The translations under genes were made by a program, and so were the position numbers. From Pseudoalteromonas rubra (lineage in GTDB: Bacteria; Pseudomonadota; Gammaproteobacteria; Enterobacterales; Alteromonadaceae), in NCBI RefSeq assembly GCF_005886805.2, contig NZ_CP045429.1, positions 2,450,501 to 2,514,500 on the forward strand: a DNA stretch of 64,000 bases. Direction: 5' to 3'. The notes beneath the pieces are model-generated. The model made no database searches. It worked only from the letters and a program-made list of their open reading frames with translations, and had not been told where the DNA came from. Below are positions 1 to 9,166 of this stretch, in pieces. Each line of letters opens with the position of its first letter. Position 1 is the stretch's first letter.

Positions 1-109
<109 letters not shown>

Positions 110-112
110 CTA

Positions 113-313
113 TTAAGCGAATGGTAACATACGATTGATAAGACCCAGGTCATTCTTATGAACCATAGTCTTGTTACGTAGGTGAAGTTTACGCTTAGAA
201 GATTTCTTAGTCAGAATGTGACGAAGATGCGACTGTTTACGCTTGAAACCGCCAGAAGCAGTCTTTTTGAAGCGCTTAGCAGCACCTCTGTGTGTCTTTA
301 GTTTGTAAGACAT
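113..313 (-). CDS. rpmI: 50S ribosomal protein L35
   Basis: Ribosomal protein L35, 66 residues, a small very basic protein of the large subunit. The sequence [18 protein letters not shown] and the later NRMLPFA end match the family. The frame stays open 13 codons further upstream, but the ATG at 311-313 is preceded by a GGAG ribosome-binding site and gives the usual family length, so it is the start. It sits between infC and rplT on the same strand, 204 bases after infC and 15 bases before rplT. Confidence 0.96.
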   Translation of the reverse strand: MSYKLKTHRGAAKRFKKTASGGFKRKQSHLRHILTKKSSKRKLHLRNKTMVHKNDLGLINRMLPFA

Positions 314-407
314 TGCAATAACTCCAAATGATATTGCGTTAACGTTATGCAAGCAGGCGGATGATAAACATCACTTTGTTGGCCTGGTATGCACCCTAAT
401 TCCGGTG

Positions 408-427
408 AAAGGCCACATGTGGCCTTT
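408..427 (-). promoter_or_regulatory. Perfect 20-bp palindrome in the infC-rpmI spacer
   Basis: A 20-base perfect palindrome (AAAGGCCACATGTGGCCTTT) lies in the unusually long 204-base spacer between infC and rpmI. Together with the neighbouring stem-loop it is the only strong secondary structure in the spacer. In E. coli the same spacer carries the L20 translational operator, so a comparable RNA role is possible. There is no T-run typical of a strong terminator. Confidence 0.45.
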
Positions 428-440
428 ACTTAGGTACCGG

Positions 441-478
441 TTAACTCAGGTGGCTGACGCACTTTAAACCTGAGTTAA
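441..478 (-). promoter_or_regulatory. Stem-loop (11-bp arms) downstream of infC
   Basis: Inverted repeat with 11-base perfect arms (441-451 and 468-478) around a 16-base loop, 40 bases after the infC stop. It could act in attenuation, mRNA processing or L20-mediated control of rpmI-rplT. The lack of a following T-run argues against a plain intrinsic terminator. Confidence 0.5.
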
Positions 479-517
479 ATTCTGTCGATCGTTAAATCGG
501 CGCGTATTATGCCTTGC

Positions 518-1066
518 TTAAGACTTTTTCGCAATAGGTGCCATCATCATAATCATTTGACGACCTTCAACCCGGTTCGGGAATGACTCTACCTGAGCCA
601 CTTCTTCCAGATCGGCTTTCAAACGATTAAGCATTTCAATGGCAATTTCCTGGTGAGCCATTTCACGGCCACGGAAACGAATGGTGATTTTCGCTTTGTC
701 GCCCGCTTCAAGGAATTTGCGAAGGTTACGCAGTTTAACCTGATAATCGCCTTCGTCCGTGCCAGGACGGAATTTGATTTCTTTAACCTGGATCTGTTTT
801 TGCTTTTTCTTTTGTTCTTTTTGTAGTTTTGCTTTTTCAAAAAGGAACTTACCATAGTCCATTACTTTACAGACTGGTGGCTCTGCATTTGGACTGATCT
901 CAACCAGGTCCAGGCCGGCTTCTTCTGCAAGCGTTCTTGCTTCTCTAATAGAAACTACGCCCGCCTGCTCGCCTTCAGCGTCAATTAAGCGAACTTCTTT
1001 TGCTGATATTTCTTCATTGATACGATTTTTCTGAGCAGTAGTTTGCCCTTTTTTGCCGCCTCTAAT
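518..1066 (-). CDS. infC: Translation initiation factor IF-3 (AUU start)
   Basis: IF-3 binds the 30S subunit and monitors start-codon selection. The 182-residue product carries the classic NRINEEI N-domain opening, the [20 protein letters not shown] linker region, the [13 protein letters not shown] stretch and the [11 protein letters not shown]-terminus. The start is taken as ATT at 1064-1066, because a strong GGAGG ribosome-binding site lies seven bases upstream and the protein then aligns with E. coli IF-3. A TTG at 1079-1081 is the only upstream alternative and would place the ribosome-binding site inside the gene. The rare AUU start is the known basis of IF-3 autoregulation. It follows thrS by 87 bases. 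Confidence 0.96.
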   Translation of the reverse strand: MRGGKKGQTTAQKNRINEEISAKEVRLIDAEGEQAGVVSIREARTLAEEAGLDLVEISPNAEPPVCKVMDYGKFLFEKAKLQKEQKKKQKQIQVKEIKFRPGTDEGDYQVKLRNLRKFLEAGDKAKITIRFRGREMAHQEIAIEMLNRLKADLEEVAQVESFPNRVEGRQMIMMMAPIAKKS

Positions 1067-1153
1067 GGTACGTTCCTCCAAAAAGTCAAAAATATATTGT
1101 GCGAAAAGCGATTTGAATTAAGTGATAAGCCTTTCGCACAGGTTTACTATAAA

Positions 1154-3064
1154 TTAACGTCTGTCTTTAATCTCTTCGCTGATTTTAGCGATGAAATCAT
1201 CTACAGAGAACTTGCCCAGGTCTTCACCTTTGCGCGTTCTTACCGCTACTTCTTGTTGTTCAACTTCTTTGTCACCGACAACAAGCAGATAAGGGATACG
1301 TTTTAAAGTATGCTCGCGGATTTTAAAGCCAATCTTTTCATTTCTCAAGTCAGCACAGGCTCTTATTCCCAGTTTATTCAGTTTTTGTACAACTTCGTGC
1401 ACATAGTCTGCCTGTTTGTCGGTGATATTCATGATCACCACTTGCTTCGGCGCAAGCCAGGTCGGGAATAACCCTGCGTACTCTTCGGTTAAAATACCGA
1501 TGAAACGCTCTATTGACCCTAACACGGCGCGGTGGATCATCACCGGCGTTTTACGTTCATTATTTTCCGCTACATAAGTCGCGCCTAAACGGCCCGGTAA
1601 AGCAAAGTCTAGCTGCACTGTGCCACATTGCCAAGCACGCTCAAGACAGTCATACAAAGTAAATTCGATCTTAGGGCCGTAGAATGCACCTTCGCCCGGC
1701 AAATAACCAAATTCGATATCATTTGCTTTTAGTGCATCAGCCAGTGCTTCTTCAGCCTTGTCCCACATTTCGTCATCACCGATACGTTTCTCAGGACGCG
1801 TTGAGAGCTTTACAACAATTTTCTCAAAGCCGAACGTCGAATAGGTATCATAGATCATATTGATACAGGCGGATACTTCATCCATTACCTGCTCTTCGGT
1901 ACAGAAGACGTGCGCATCATCCTGAGTAAAACCACGCACACGCATCAGGCCGTGCAATGCACCTGATGGCTCGTTACGGTGACAACAGCCAAACTCTGCC
2001 ATACGCAGCGGCAGATCACGGTATGACTTCAGACCTTGGTTGAAGATCTGAACATGGCCAGGACAGTTCATTGGCTTTATTGCATACTCACGCTTCTCAG
2101 ACTCAGTGGTGAACATCGCATCCGAGTACTTGTCCCAGTGACCTGATTTTTCCCACAAGCCACGGTCCATCATCAGCGGACCTTTAACTTCTTCGTATGC
2201 ATATTCACGTAGCTTTTCACGCACGAATTCTTCTAATTCACGATAGATGCTCCACCCATCGTTGTGCCAGAAGACCATGCCCGGCGCTTCTTCTTGCCAG
2301 TGCCACAAATCAAGCGCTTTACCAATTTTACGGTGATCGCGTTTCTCGGCTTCTTCAAGGCGTTTCAGGTAAGCTTTCAGCTGTTTCTTATCAGCCCACG
2401 CTGTGCCGTAGATACGCTGCAACATTTTATTTTCGGCATTACCACGCCAGTATGCGCCAGCCACCTTCATGATTTTGAAGTGGTGGCAGAATTTCATGTT
2501 TGGTACGTGTGGACCACGACACATATCAACATATTCTTCATGATGATACAGACCCGGACGATCATCTTTTTCAATGTTCTCATCCAGGATTTCCATCTTA
2601 TAGGTCTCGCCACGCGCTTCAAACGCATCACGCGCTTCTTGCCAGCTTACTTTCTTTTTAACAACGTCGTAATTGGTTTTGGCTAGCTCAAGCATACGTT
2701 TTTCGATGGCATCGAGGTCTTCCTGGGTCAGCGAGTGCTCCATATCGATGTCATAATAAAAACCATTATCTATGGTCGGGCCGATCGCCATTTTCGCTTC
2801 AGGGAAAAGCTGTTTAACCGCATGGCCGATCAGGTGAGCACAAGAGTGACGAATGATCTCTAAGCCATCTTCATCTTTGGCTGTGATAATTTCTAATTGT
2901 GCATCCTGTTCAATCGGATCACAGGCATCAACACGCACACCGTCTACACGACCTGCAATGGTGGCCTTAGCCAAACCAGGGCCGATGTCTTGAGCGACTT
3001 CTAAAGTTGTAACCGGGTTTTCAAATATACGCTGACTGCCGTCAGGGAGAGTAATTACTGGCAT
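1154..3064 (-). CDS. thrS: Threonyl-tRNA synthetase
   Basis: Class II aminoacyl-tRNA synthetase that charges tRNA-Thr; 636 residues, the usual length. Visible parts are the N-terminal TGS domain ([16 protein letters not shown]), the editing domain with [16 protein letters not shown], motif 2 region ([12 protein letters not shown]), the zinc-site CPGH segment ([12 protein letters not shown]) and motif 3 ([16 protein letters not shown]). The C-terminal anticodon-binding domain starts around [15 protein letters not shown]. It is the first gene of the thrS-infC-rpmI-rplT operon. The start ATG is preceded by TAGGA. Confidence 0.98.
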   Translation of the reverse strand: MPVITLPDGSQRIFENPVTTLEVAQDIGPGLAKATIAGRVDGVRVDACDPIEQDAQLEIITAKDEDGLEIIRHSCAHLIGHAVKQLFPEAKMAIGPTIDNGFYYDIDMEHSLTQEDLDAIEKRMLELAKTNYDVVKKKVSWQEARDAFEARGETYKMEILDENIEKDDRPGLYHHEEYVDMCRGPHVPNMKFCHHFKIMKVAGAYWRGNAENKMLQRIYGTAWADKKQLKAYLKRLEEAEKRDHRKIGKALDLWHWQEEAPGMVFWHNDGWSIYRELEEFVREKLREYAYEEVKGPLMMDRGLWEKSGHWDKYSDAMFTTESEKREYAIKPMNCPGHVQIFNQGLKSYRDLPLRMAEFGCCHRNEPSGALHGLMRVRGFTQDDAHVFCTEEQVMDEVSACINMIYDTYSTFGFEKIVVKLSTRPEKRIGDDEMWDKAEEALADALKANDIEFGYLPGEGAFYGPKIEFTLYDCLERAWQCGTVQLDFALPGRLGATYVAENNERKTPVMIHRAVLGSIERFIGILTEEYAGLFPTWLAPKQVVIMNITDKQADYVHEVVQKLNKLGIRACADLRNEKIGFKIREHTLKRIPYLLVVGDKEVEQQEVAVRTRKGEDLGKFSVDDFIAKISEEIKDRR

Positions 3065-3301
3065 GATAATTCCTACTTACAGTGGTGACACCTACAACGC
3101 ATCACATGTACTAGTTTAAGTTAATTGTTTTAAATTTGATGCCCATCAACACTTTTACGAATAAGCATTGGCTGAACAGTGGTATACTGTCGGTGTCCGG
3201 GGACTTTCAAACGCAGCGCCCATTGTGAACGCTCACGTGACGAGTTGCAAGGAAAAGACTAAGATTAAGCAGGGATTTTGGCTAAAATGACGGGGAAAAC
3301 C

Positions 3302-4306
3302 ATGGCACAGAAACACTCATACAAGTTTGCATCTTTTAATTTGCTGAACTTTGCTGCGCCGCCCTATTCTTTTTACCAGCTGGAAGAATCGTATAACGAC
3401 ACTCAATGGCTGACCAAAACACAGTTCATTACGGGCCTGATCCAACATATGGACCCCAGCGTAATTGTGTTTCAGGAGGTATTTAGCCCCGAGACACTGG
3501 CCACCTTGTGTGAAGATCTGGGACTGCCTTATTTCGCAACCGTTGACACCCCAAAACCGGACTTGGTTTACCCAAATGTGCTGTTCAATCCCATTGTCGC
3601 CATTGCCAGCAAATTCCCGTTTAAGAGCTTTACCCCGTTGGAACCGTGCCCCGAATTACTGGAATACCTCAACAATCAGCATCAATTTAAGTTTAACCGG
3701 ACCCCAATAAAATGTAGCTTCGAGCTGCCTGGCTTAGGCCTGACAACCGTTTATGCCGTACACTTTAAATCCCAGCGAGTTCACTCAATGGCCCACATGC
3801 TGGGCAACACTCCTCAGGAGGATCCTCTTCTGACTTTATTGCATCAAACGGTTGGCACCATGCAATCACAAATATCCCGCTCACTCGAAGCCTCTATTGT
3901 CTATTATGATGCACTGAAGACACAGCGCGAAAAAGGCGCCGCGACACTGGTGATGGGCGATTTTAACGATCACATTGCCAGTCCTGCGCTGTCTTTTATG
4001 ACACAACAGTTCCCAACCAGCGCCATCCACCAGGACTTTAACAGCGTCGGGCTGTTCGACAGTTTTTGTCTGGCCGATAACCAACTCAGTTTCGGACAAA
4101 AACCCCCCACACATTATTATCAGGGAGTGGGCAATACGCTTGACTACATTCTCGCCTCCAAAGAATTCAATCCAAACCTTGAGCAGAGCAAGGTAAGGCG
4201 TCTCACGTATCATAACTACGCGTCGCACTTAGACCCCAAACGAGACGAAGAAGACATTCGCTATTCCGATCACGCGGCCATCGCCATCGAAATGATACTG
4301 CAATAA
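3302..4306 (+). CDS. Endonuclease/exonuclease/phosphatase-fold protein
   Basis: About 334 residues with the EEP (DNase I-like) fold signature: an N-terminal FASFNLLNF strand, the metal-ligand Glu in VVFQEVF-like context (IVFQEVFSP), GDFNDH in the middle and YSDHAAIAIEM at the end. These correspond to the Asn, Glu, Asp/Asn and Asp-His catalytic positions of the superfamily. The substrate (nucleic acid or a phosphoester) cannot be told from the sequence. The ATG at 3302 is preceded by CGGGGA and fits the domain start; ATG at 3287 or TTG at 3278 are in-frame alternatives. It is divergent from thrS and has no signal peptide. Confidence 0.8.
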   Translation: MAQKHSYKFASFNLLNFAAPPYSFYQLEESYNDTQWLTKTQFITGLIQHMDPSVIVFQEVFSPETLATLCEDLGLPYFATVDTPKPDLVYPNVLFNPIVAIASKFPFKSFTPLEPCPELLEYLNNQHQFKFNRTPIKCSFELPGLGLTTVYAVHFKSQRVHSMAHMLGNTPQEDPLLTLLHQTVGTMQSQISRSLEASIVYYDALKTQREKGAATLVMGDFNDHIASPALSFMTQQFPTSAIHQDFNSVGLFDSFCLADNQLSFGQKPPTHYYQGVGNTLDYILASKEFNPNLEQSKVRRLTYHNYASHLDPKRDEEDIRYSDHAAIAIEMILQ

Positions 4307-4381
4307 GTTCTCGGTCATGATGAGCTGTGATATGATCCTTACTTATAACGATTTATTTGACCAGTTAATGGGAAACCAACA

Positions 4382-4843
4382 ATGAGAACACTCGGTGTAG
4401 AGATTACCGGCAGCGAGGCCCTGCTGTGCCTTCTGAGCAAAGAAGAAGACGTTTTTGATATTCGCGATATTCGCCAGACTCGCTTTACACTTGGCAATAT
4501 TGGCCAGGACACAGAGGCAATGCGCAAATTCCACTTCGATTTTGCCAAACTGGTAGAAGATTACAAAATTGACTCTATAGCCATCCGCCAACGTGCCCAC
4601 AAAGGTAAGTTTGCTGGCAGCGCAGCGGGCTTTAAAATGGAAGCCGCGCTCCAGCTTATTGACGGCACTGATGTGAAGTTATTGTCTTCTACGGAAGTGA
4701 AAGAACAGCTTAAACGTAACCCTGTGCCTGTTGACTTCGCCGATACTGGCCTGAAAAAGTATCAGGAACAAGCGTTTCACAACGCCTACGTATTCATTAT
4801 GCGTAAAACTTACGGTCATGAAGACGCCGAGCCGGCAGAATAA
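4382..4843 (+). CDS. DUF3010 family protein
   Basis: 153-residue soluble protein that resembles the DUF3010 family found across marine gammaproteobacteria (MRTLGVEITGSEALLCLL opening, RAHKGKFAGSAAGFKMEA middle). The alternating strands and the G-V-E-I-T-G start recall a small RNase H/actin-like nucleotide fold, but that is inference. No function is established. It stands 75 bases after the EEP-fold gene and is followed directly by a strong terminator, so it ends its transcription unit. Confidence 0.7.
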   Translation: MRTLGVEITGSEALLCLLSKEEDVFDIRDIRQTRFTLGNIGQDTEAMRKFHFDFAKLVEDYKIDSIAIRQRAHKGKFAGSAAGFKMEAALQLIDGTDVKLLSSTEVKEQLKRNPVPVDFADTGLKKYQEQAFHNAYVFIMRKTYGHEDAEPAE

Positions 4844-4849
4844 TTATTG

Positions 4850-4877
4850 GCCCGGCGAATGTGCCGGGCTTTTTCTT
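4850..4877 (+). terminator. Rho-independent terminator after the DUF3010 gene
   Basis: A GC-rich stem (GCCCGGC / GCCGGGC) with a 6-base loop is followed by a run of T residues, seven bases after the stop codon. Confidence 0.9.
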
Positions 4878-5051
4878 TGTATAACCAGCTAACACATTCT
4901 CCCCTTTCACTTTTTCTAATTGTCACTTGGTTTTAATACAGGTTCTGAGTTATAAAGTACGTTTGGTGTGTGCTTTTTATGAACAAGCTAGGTTTGCACA
5001 CCCCATCGACTTGCAGGGTCATTTCGGCACTGTCATCATGCAGGAGGCACT

Positions 5052-6896
5052 ATGCTTAAGTTGTTTGAACGATTCACCGTACCATTCCCGTCACGCCCGG
5101 CAACACAGCCACCCCAAGGATTACTGGCATTTTGCCGGTTTTACACGAAAGGAATGGAGTTGCCACTGCTGCTAATGTCACTGAGCGCTGCTATCTTGGC
5201 CACACTGGAGGTCATGTTATTTGGCTTTATGGGCACGCTGGTAGACTGGATGCAAGCATATCCGCCTGCCGAGTTATTCGAAGTGAAACGTCAGGAACTC
5301 ACCATGATGGCCGCAATTACGCTCATTGGCCTGCCCTGCCTGGTGTTTTTTCACAGCGCAATATTACATCAAAGTTTGTTGGGTAATTACCCAATGGCTA
5401 TTCGATGGCTGGCACATCGCTATTTGCTCAAGCAAAGTGTGTCTTTCTATCAGGACGAATTTGCCGGACGCATTGCAACCAAAGTCATGCAAACAGCGCT
5501 GGCTATCCGCGAAGCAGTGATGAAACTGCTGGACGTGCTTGTTTACGTCGTTGTGTATTTTGGTGCCATGCTCGCACTGGTCAGCGACAGTGATATGAGA
5601 ATGATGATCCCCTTACTGATATGGCTGGCTTTGTATATCGGCATGCAGTTTTATTTTGTTCCTCGACTCAAACAGGTAGCCAGCAAGCAGGCTGATGCAC
5701 GTTCGCAAATGACCGGCCGCATAGTCGACAGCTATACCAATATCACCACAGTTAAACTGTTCTCGTATAACAAACGGGAAGAAACTTATGCCCGTGACAG
5801 CATGAATTTGTTTATTGAACCCGTCTATGCCCAAATGCGACTGGCAACGCAACTGAATGTCAGCATACAAACACTGAACTTCCTACTGGTCTTTAGTGTT
5901 GCGGCCGGCTCGCTCTACCTGTGGTCACTCAGTGCGATCAGCAGCGGTGCCATCGCGATTACCATTGCCCTGGCATTGCGTCTGAACGGTATGTCCCAGT
6001 GGATCATGTGGGAAGTATCCAGCCTGTTCGAAAACATCGGTACCGTCATCGACGGTAAAAATACCTTATCCAAACCACTGGATGTCCAGGATCAGCCCAA
6101 TGCCCCGGCCTTGAGCGTAACTCAGGGCGAAATCCTATTTAACGATCTGCACTTTGCCTACAAACGCCAGCAGCAATCGGAGCAGCATACCGTTATTCAG
6201 GGGCTGAGCCTGACGATTGCACCGGGCGAAAAAATCGGCATTGTGGGCCGTTCGGGTGCAGGAAAGTCGACTTTGGTAAACTTACTACTGCGCTTTTACG
6301 ACGTTCAGCAAGGCACCATCAAAATAGACGGACAAGACATCTCGCAGGTCGATCAGGAAAGCCTGCGCGCGCACATAGCGATGGTGACACAGGATACCGC
6401 ACTGTTACATCGCAGTGTGCGGGACAATGTACTGTATGGCCGCCCCGATGCCAGTGAGGAAGACTTACTCAAAGCCATCGACAAAGCCGAAGCACGTGAA
6501 TTCATAAAATCGCTTGAAGACAACGAAGGTAACACGGGGCTTGATGCTCAGGTTGGTGAGCGCGGTGTTAAACTATCAGGGGGACAACGCCAGCGCATTG
6601 CCATTGCCAGAGTACTGCTTAAAAACGCCCCGATTCTCATTCTGGACGAAGCAACTGCGGCTCTGGATTCCGAAGTAGAAGCGGCAATTCAGGATAGTTT
6701 AGACAGCCTGATGACGGGCAAAACCGTGATTGCAATTGCGCATCGCCTGTCAACCATTGCACAAATGGACCGACTGATAGTAATGGATCAAGGCCAAATT
6801 GTTGAACAAGGTACACATGATGAGCTGCTCTCACAGAATGGCATTTACGCCAAGCTGTGGGCACATCAAACCGGCGGTTTTATTGGCGTTGAATAA
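5052..6896 (+). CDS. ABC transporter, fused permease and ATPase (exporter type)
   Basis: 614-residue half-transporter of the MsbA/multidrug exporter type. The first ~330 residues hold about six membrane spans (for example LLLMSLSAAILATLEVMLFG and TLIGLPCLVFF). The ATPase domain follows, with Walker A GRSGAGKST near residue 398, the signature LSGGQRQR near 507, Walker B ILILDEATAALD near 527 and the switch His in AIAHRLST. It should work as a homodimer in the inner membrane; the substrate is unknown. The start has an AGGAGG ribosome-binding site. The gene stands alone, convergent with the TetR gene. Confidence 0.93.
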   Translation: MLKLFERFTVPFPSRPATQPPQGLLAFCRFYTKGMELPLLLMSLSAAILATLEVMLFGFMGTLVDWMQAYPPAELFEVKRQELTMMAAITLIGLPCLVFFHSAILHQSLLGNYPMAIRWLAHRYLLKQSVSFYQDEFAGRIATKVMQTALAIREAVMKLLDVLVYVVVYFGAMLALVSDSDMRMMIPLLIWLALYIGMQFYFVPRLKQVASKQADARSQMTGRIVDSYTNITTVKLFSYNKREETYARDSMNLFIEPVYAQMRLATQLNVSIQTLNFLLVFSVAAGSLYLWSLSAISSGAIAITIALALRLNGMSQWIMWEVSSLFENIGTVIDGKNTLSKPLDVQDQPNAPALSVTQGEILFNDLHFAYKRQQQSEQHTVIQGLSLTIAPGEKIGIVGRSGAGKSTLVNLLLRFYDVQQGTIKIDGQDISQVDQESLRAHIAMVTQDTALLHRSVRDNVLYGRPDASEEDLLKAIDKAEAREFIKSLEDNEGNTGLDAQVGERGVKLSGGQRQRIAIARVLLKNAPILILDEATAALDSEVEAAIQDSLDSLMTGKTVIAIAHRLSTIAQMDRLIVMDQGQIVEQGTHDELLSQNGIYAKLWAHQTGGFIGVE

Positions 6897-6912
6897 ACAA
6901 CAGCCCGGTGGC

Positions 6913-7539
6913 TCAGGTCGGTTGTTGCGTGACGTATTTTATGCCACCACAAAACAACTGACAGGCCTGATCGACAAAAGCATCCAGATCCGCTTCAGCC
7001 AGGGGCGCCTGCCAGCGGATCGCCTGATCCCAAAACGTCAGCCGCTTCAATGCGCCCCAAAAAAAAGCAGCGGCAAATGGCGCTGAGAAAGTGCCCAGGC
7101 AGCCTGCCCTCGAGGCCTCTTCAAACCACAGACTCATGGCTGCTTCACATTGACTGAACTTGCTATTGAGCCTGTCTGCCTGCGCCTGACAACGCATAGA
7201 CTCGATCATCACTATGCGGGATAGCTTGATGTAGTCTTCATCCGACAGTAAAGACACGGCACTGTCAGCCAGGTGTCTTAGTTGCACTTCAAAATCATAG
7301 TTAGGGATAAACTGAATGGTCGTAATCGGTTGTATTCTTTCAATTAGCGAAATAACCACGGCATCAAATAGGGCTTCTTTCGTTGCGTAATGCTTATATA
7401 AAGTGCGTTTGGAAACCCCGGCAGCACTGCATATCGCTTCCATTGTGGTCGCCTGTAGACCCCGTTGTGCAAATTCTTCTACCGCTGCGCTTAATATTGC
7501 TTGTTGTTTTTCAGTAAGCTGGGTCATTAACTCGGTCAT
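6913..7539 (-). CDS. TetR/AcrR-family repressor, likely controlling the adjacent RND pump
   Basis: 208-residue regulator with an N-terminal TetR DNA-binding domain: ILSAAVEEFAQRGLQATTME, then the helix-turn-helix around residues 34-56 (ICSAAGVSKRTLYKHYATKE). The C-terminal part is variable and presumably binds a ligand. It is transcribed away from the RND pump genes, and the 447-base region between them contains two near-identical operator-like palindromes. This arrangement matches AcrR/TtgR-like local repressors; control of the pump is inference from position. The frame also has an internal ATG at codon 5; neither candidate has a strong ribosome-binding site. Confidence 0.92.
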   Translation of the reverse strand: MTELMTQLTEKQQAILSAAVEEFAQRGLQATTMEAICSAAGVSKRTLYKHYATKEALFDAVVISLIERIQPITTIQFIPNYDFEVQLRHLADSAVSLLSDEDYIKLSRIVMIESMRCQAQADRLNSKFSQCEAAMSLWFEEASRAGCLGTFSAPFAAAFFWGALKRLTFWDQAIRWQAPLAEADLDAFVDQACQLFCGGIKYVTQQPT

Positions 7540-7585
7540 CAGTTTGAAATTAACAGTAGTTTAACTTAAAAAGGTCCAATATTAA

Positions 7586-7605
7586 AGTAAACACATGCGT
7601 ATACA
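7586..7605. promoter_or_regulatory. Operator-like palindrome 1 (TetR-RND intergenic)
   Basis: 20-base imperfect palindrome, AGTAAACACATGCGTATACA. It agrees at 17 of 20 positions with a second site 65 bases downstream. It lies close to the TetR gene start, consistent with autoregulation. Confidence 0.6.
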
Positions 7606-7650
7606 CAACTTCAAAAAAGTACACGGCATCGTTTACCTTAAAACAAATAA

Positions 7651-7670
7651 AGTATACACTTGCGTATACT
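7651..7670. promoter_or_regulatory. Operator-like palindrome 2 (TetR-RND intergenic)
   Basis: 20-base palindrome AGTATACACTTGCGTATACT with perfect 7-base arms around a 6-base centre. It is repeated as a close copy at 7586-7605. It is the best candidate binding site for the divergent TetR regulator; direct evidence would need a binding assay. Confidence 0.65.
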
Positions 7671-7986
7671 TGCACTATTGTCGAACTATCTCAGCACTGT
7701 GCAGCCTGCTGATAAATCACGCTCATAGGCAATAAACAGTGCTTTTTATTCATTCGGTTCGTTCTGTTTTGGTGTAAACAGTGCGAAGCACGACAAGGTA
7801 TTCACTGGCATTAAAGCAAAACCTCGCAATGACGATGCGGCACACGCAAGTCGAAAAGCAGTGCTACACTTACTTGAATGGTTTTTAACCACGCCAGCGA
7901 GCAAATGCAAAAGAAAACCCAATAAAAGAGAGGCATACTCGTCTCTACTCAGGAATAAAAAATTTTAATCAGGATTTGGAGTGTAC

Positions 7987-9162
7987 ATGTATCCAGCCCA
8001 TAACAGCAGTCGTGTAGTACGCCTGGCAACAGCGGTACTGTCTGCACTAGCTATTTCTGCCTGCTCAGAGGCACCTCAAAGCCAGGGTGGTCAATCCATG
8101 CCACCTGCGCAAGTGAGTATCAACAAGGTCACAACCCAGAGTGTGCCGTTCAATATCGAACTGCCAGCCACTCTGGCCGGTGATAAAGAAGTTGAGATCA
8201 GAGCGCGTGTATCCGGGCTCATTGAGTCGCGTAACTTTGAAGAAGGCCAGTACGTTAAAGCGGGACGTTCTTTATTTACCATTGAGCTTCGCCCCTTACA
8301 GCTGGAACGAGACAAAGCAGAAGCCGATCTCAATGCCGCAAAAGCGAATGTGGCCCAGGCAAAGCGTGAAAAAGACAGACTTGAGCGACTCAAAGATGAA
8401 CGTTCCGTTTCAAAACGCGATTTTGATAACGCCGTTTCTGCATATGAAGTTGCCATCGCTAACCTGGACTCTGCCAAAGTGGCTCTCAGTGAAGCACAAC
8501 TGGACTTAGAGTATGCCCAGGTTAAAGCGCCTGTCTCAGGGATCATGGGTCGAGAATTCGTATCTCAGGGCAGCTATGTCTCCGGGCCGACAGTCTTGTT
8601 AAGTGAACTCACCGATACCGGCATGATGCGGGCACGTTTTGGTTTTTCAGAGCGAGAGCAGCTAGCAATGCGACAGGATGTTGAAAATGGCACACTGAGC
8701 CTGCCTAAGAATAATGAGTTTAATGCCACCATAGTGCTTCAGGATGGCTCTGTCTATGCGCATTCAGGCAAAGTCGATTTCTCGGATGTCCGGGTAAACC
8801 GCTTTACTGGTACCAGTGAATTACAGGCCCGGATCAACAACCCGGATGGTGAGCTGCGTCCAGGTCAGTTCGTCCGCGTTCGTCTGTCCGGTGCAGTGCG
8901 CAATGACGCCATTGTGCTGCCGCAACGTGCCGTATTAGATAACGGCACAGGTAAATTTGTCTATCTTGCTACTGAAAACGAACAAGGCATGACCGTTGCG
9001 CTGCCTGCGCCAGTTGAGGTAGGTGAATGGGTCAACCTGGATGGCAAAAACATGTGGGTGATACGACAGGGCCTGACCCCTGGCCAGCCTGTGATCGTTG
9101 AAGGTATGGCGCGCATATTCTTCCCAGGAATGCCAGTTAGCGTGAGCGGCGAAGGAGAATAA
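7987..9162 (+). CDS. RND efflux periplasmic adaptor (membrane fusion lipoprotein)
   Basis: AcrA/MexA-type adaptor that links an inner-membrane RND pump to an outer-membrane channel. The N-terminus has a lipoprotein signal with lipobox LAISAC (Cys 26 from the chosen start). Then come the biotinyl-lipoyl half-motifs (EIRARVSGLIESRNFEEGQY and VKAPVSGIMGREFVSQG), separated by a long charged coiled-coil hairpin rich in Lys/Glu/Ala. The beta-barrel and membrane-proximal domains follow. The ATG at 7987 is preferred over the GTG at 7981, because the GGAG ribosome-binding site would overlap the GTG. It ends four bases before the pump gene. No outer-membrane channel gene is adjacent, so a shared TolC is likely. 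Confidence 0.93.
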   Translation: MYPAHNSSRVVRLATAVLSALAISACSEAPQSQGGQSMPPAQVSINKVTTQSVPFNIELPATLAGDKEVEIRARVSGLIESRNFEEGQYVKAGRSLFTIELRPLQLERDKAEADLNAAKANVAQAKREKDRLERLKDERSVSKRDFDNAVSAYEVAIANLDSAKVALSEAQLDLEYAQVKAPVSGIMGREFVSQGSYVSGPTVLLSELTDTGMMRARFGFSEREQLAMRQDVENGTLSLPKNNEFNATIVLQDGSVYAHSGKVDFSDVRVNRFTGTSELQARINNPDGELRPGQFVRVRLSGAVRNDAIVLPQRAVLDNGTGKFVYLATENEQGMTVALPAPVEVGEWVNLDGKNMWVIRQGLTPGQPVIVEGMARIFFPGMPVSVSGEGE

Positions 9163-9166
9163 TCGT

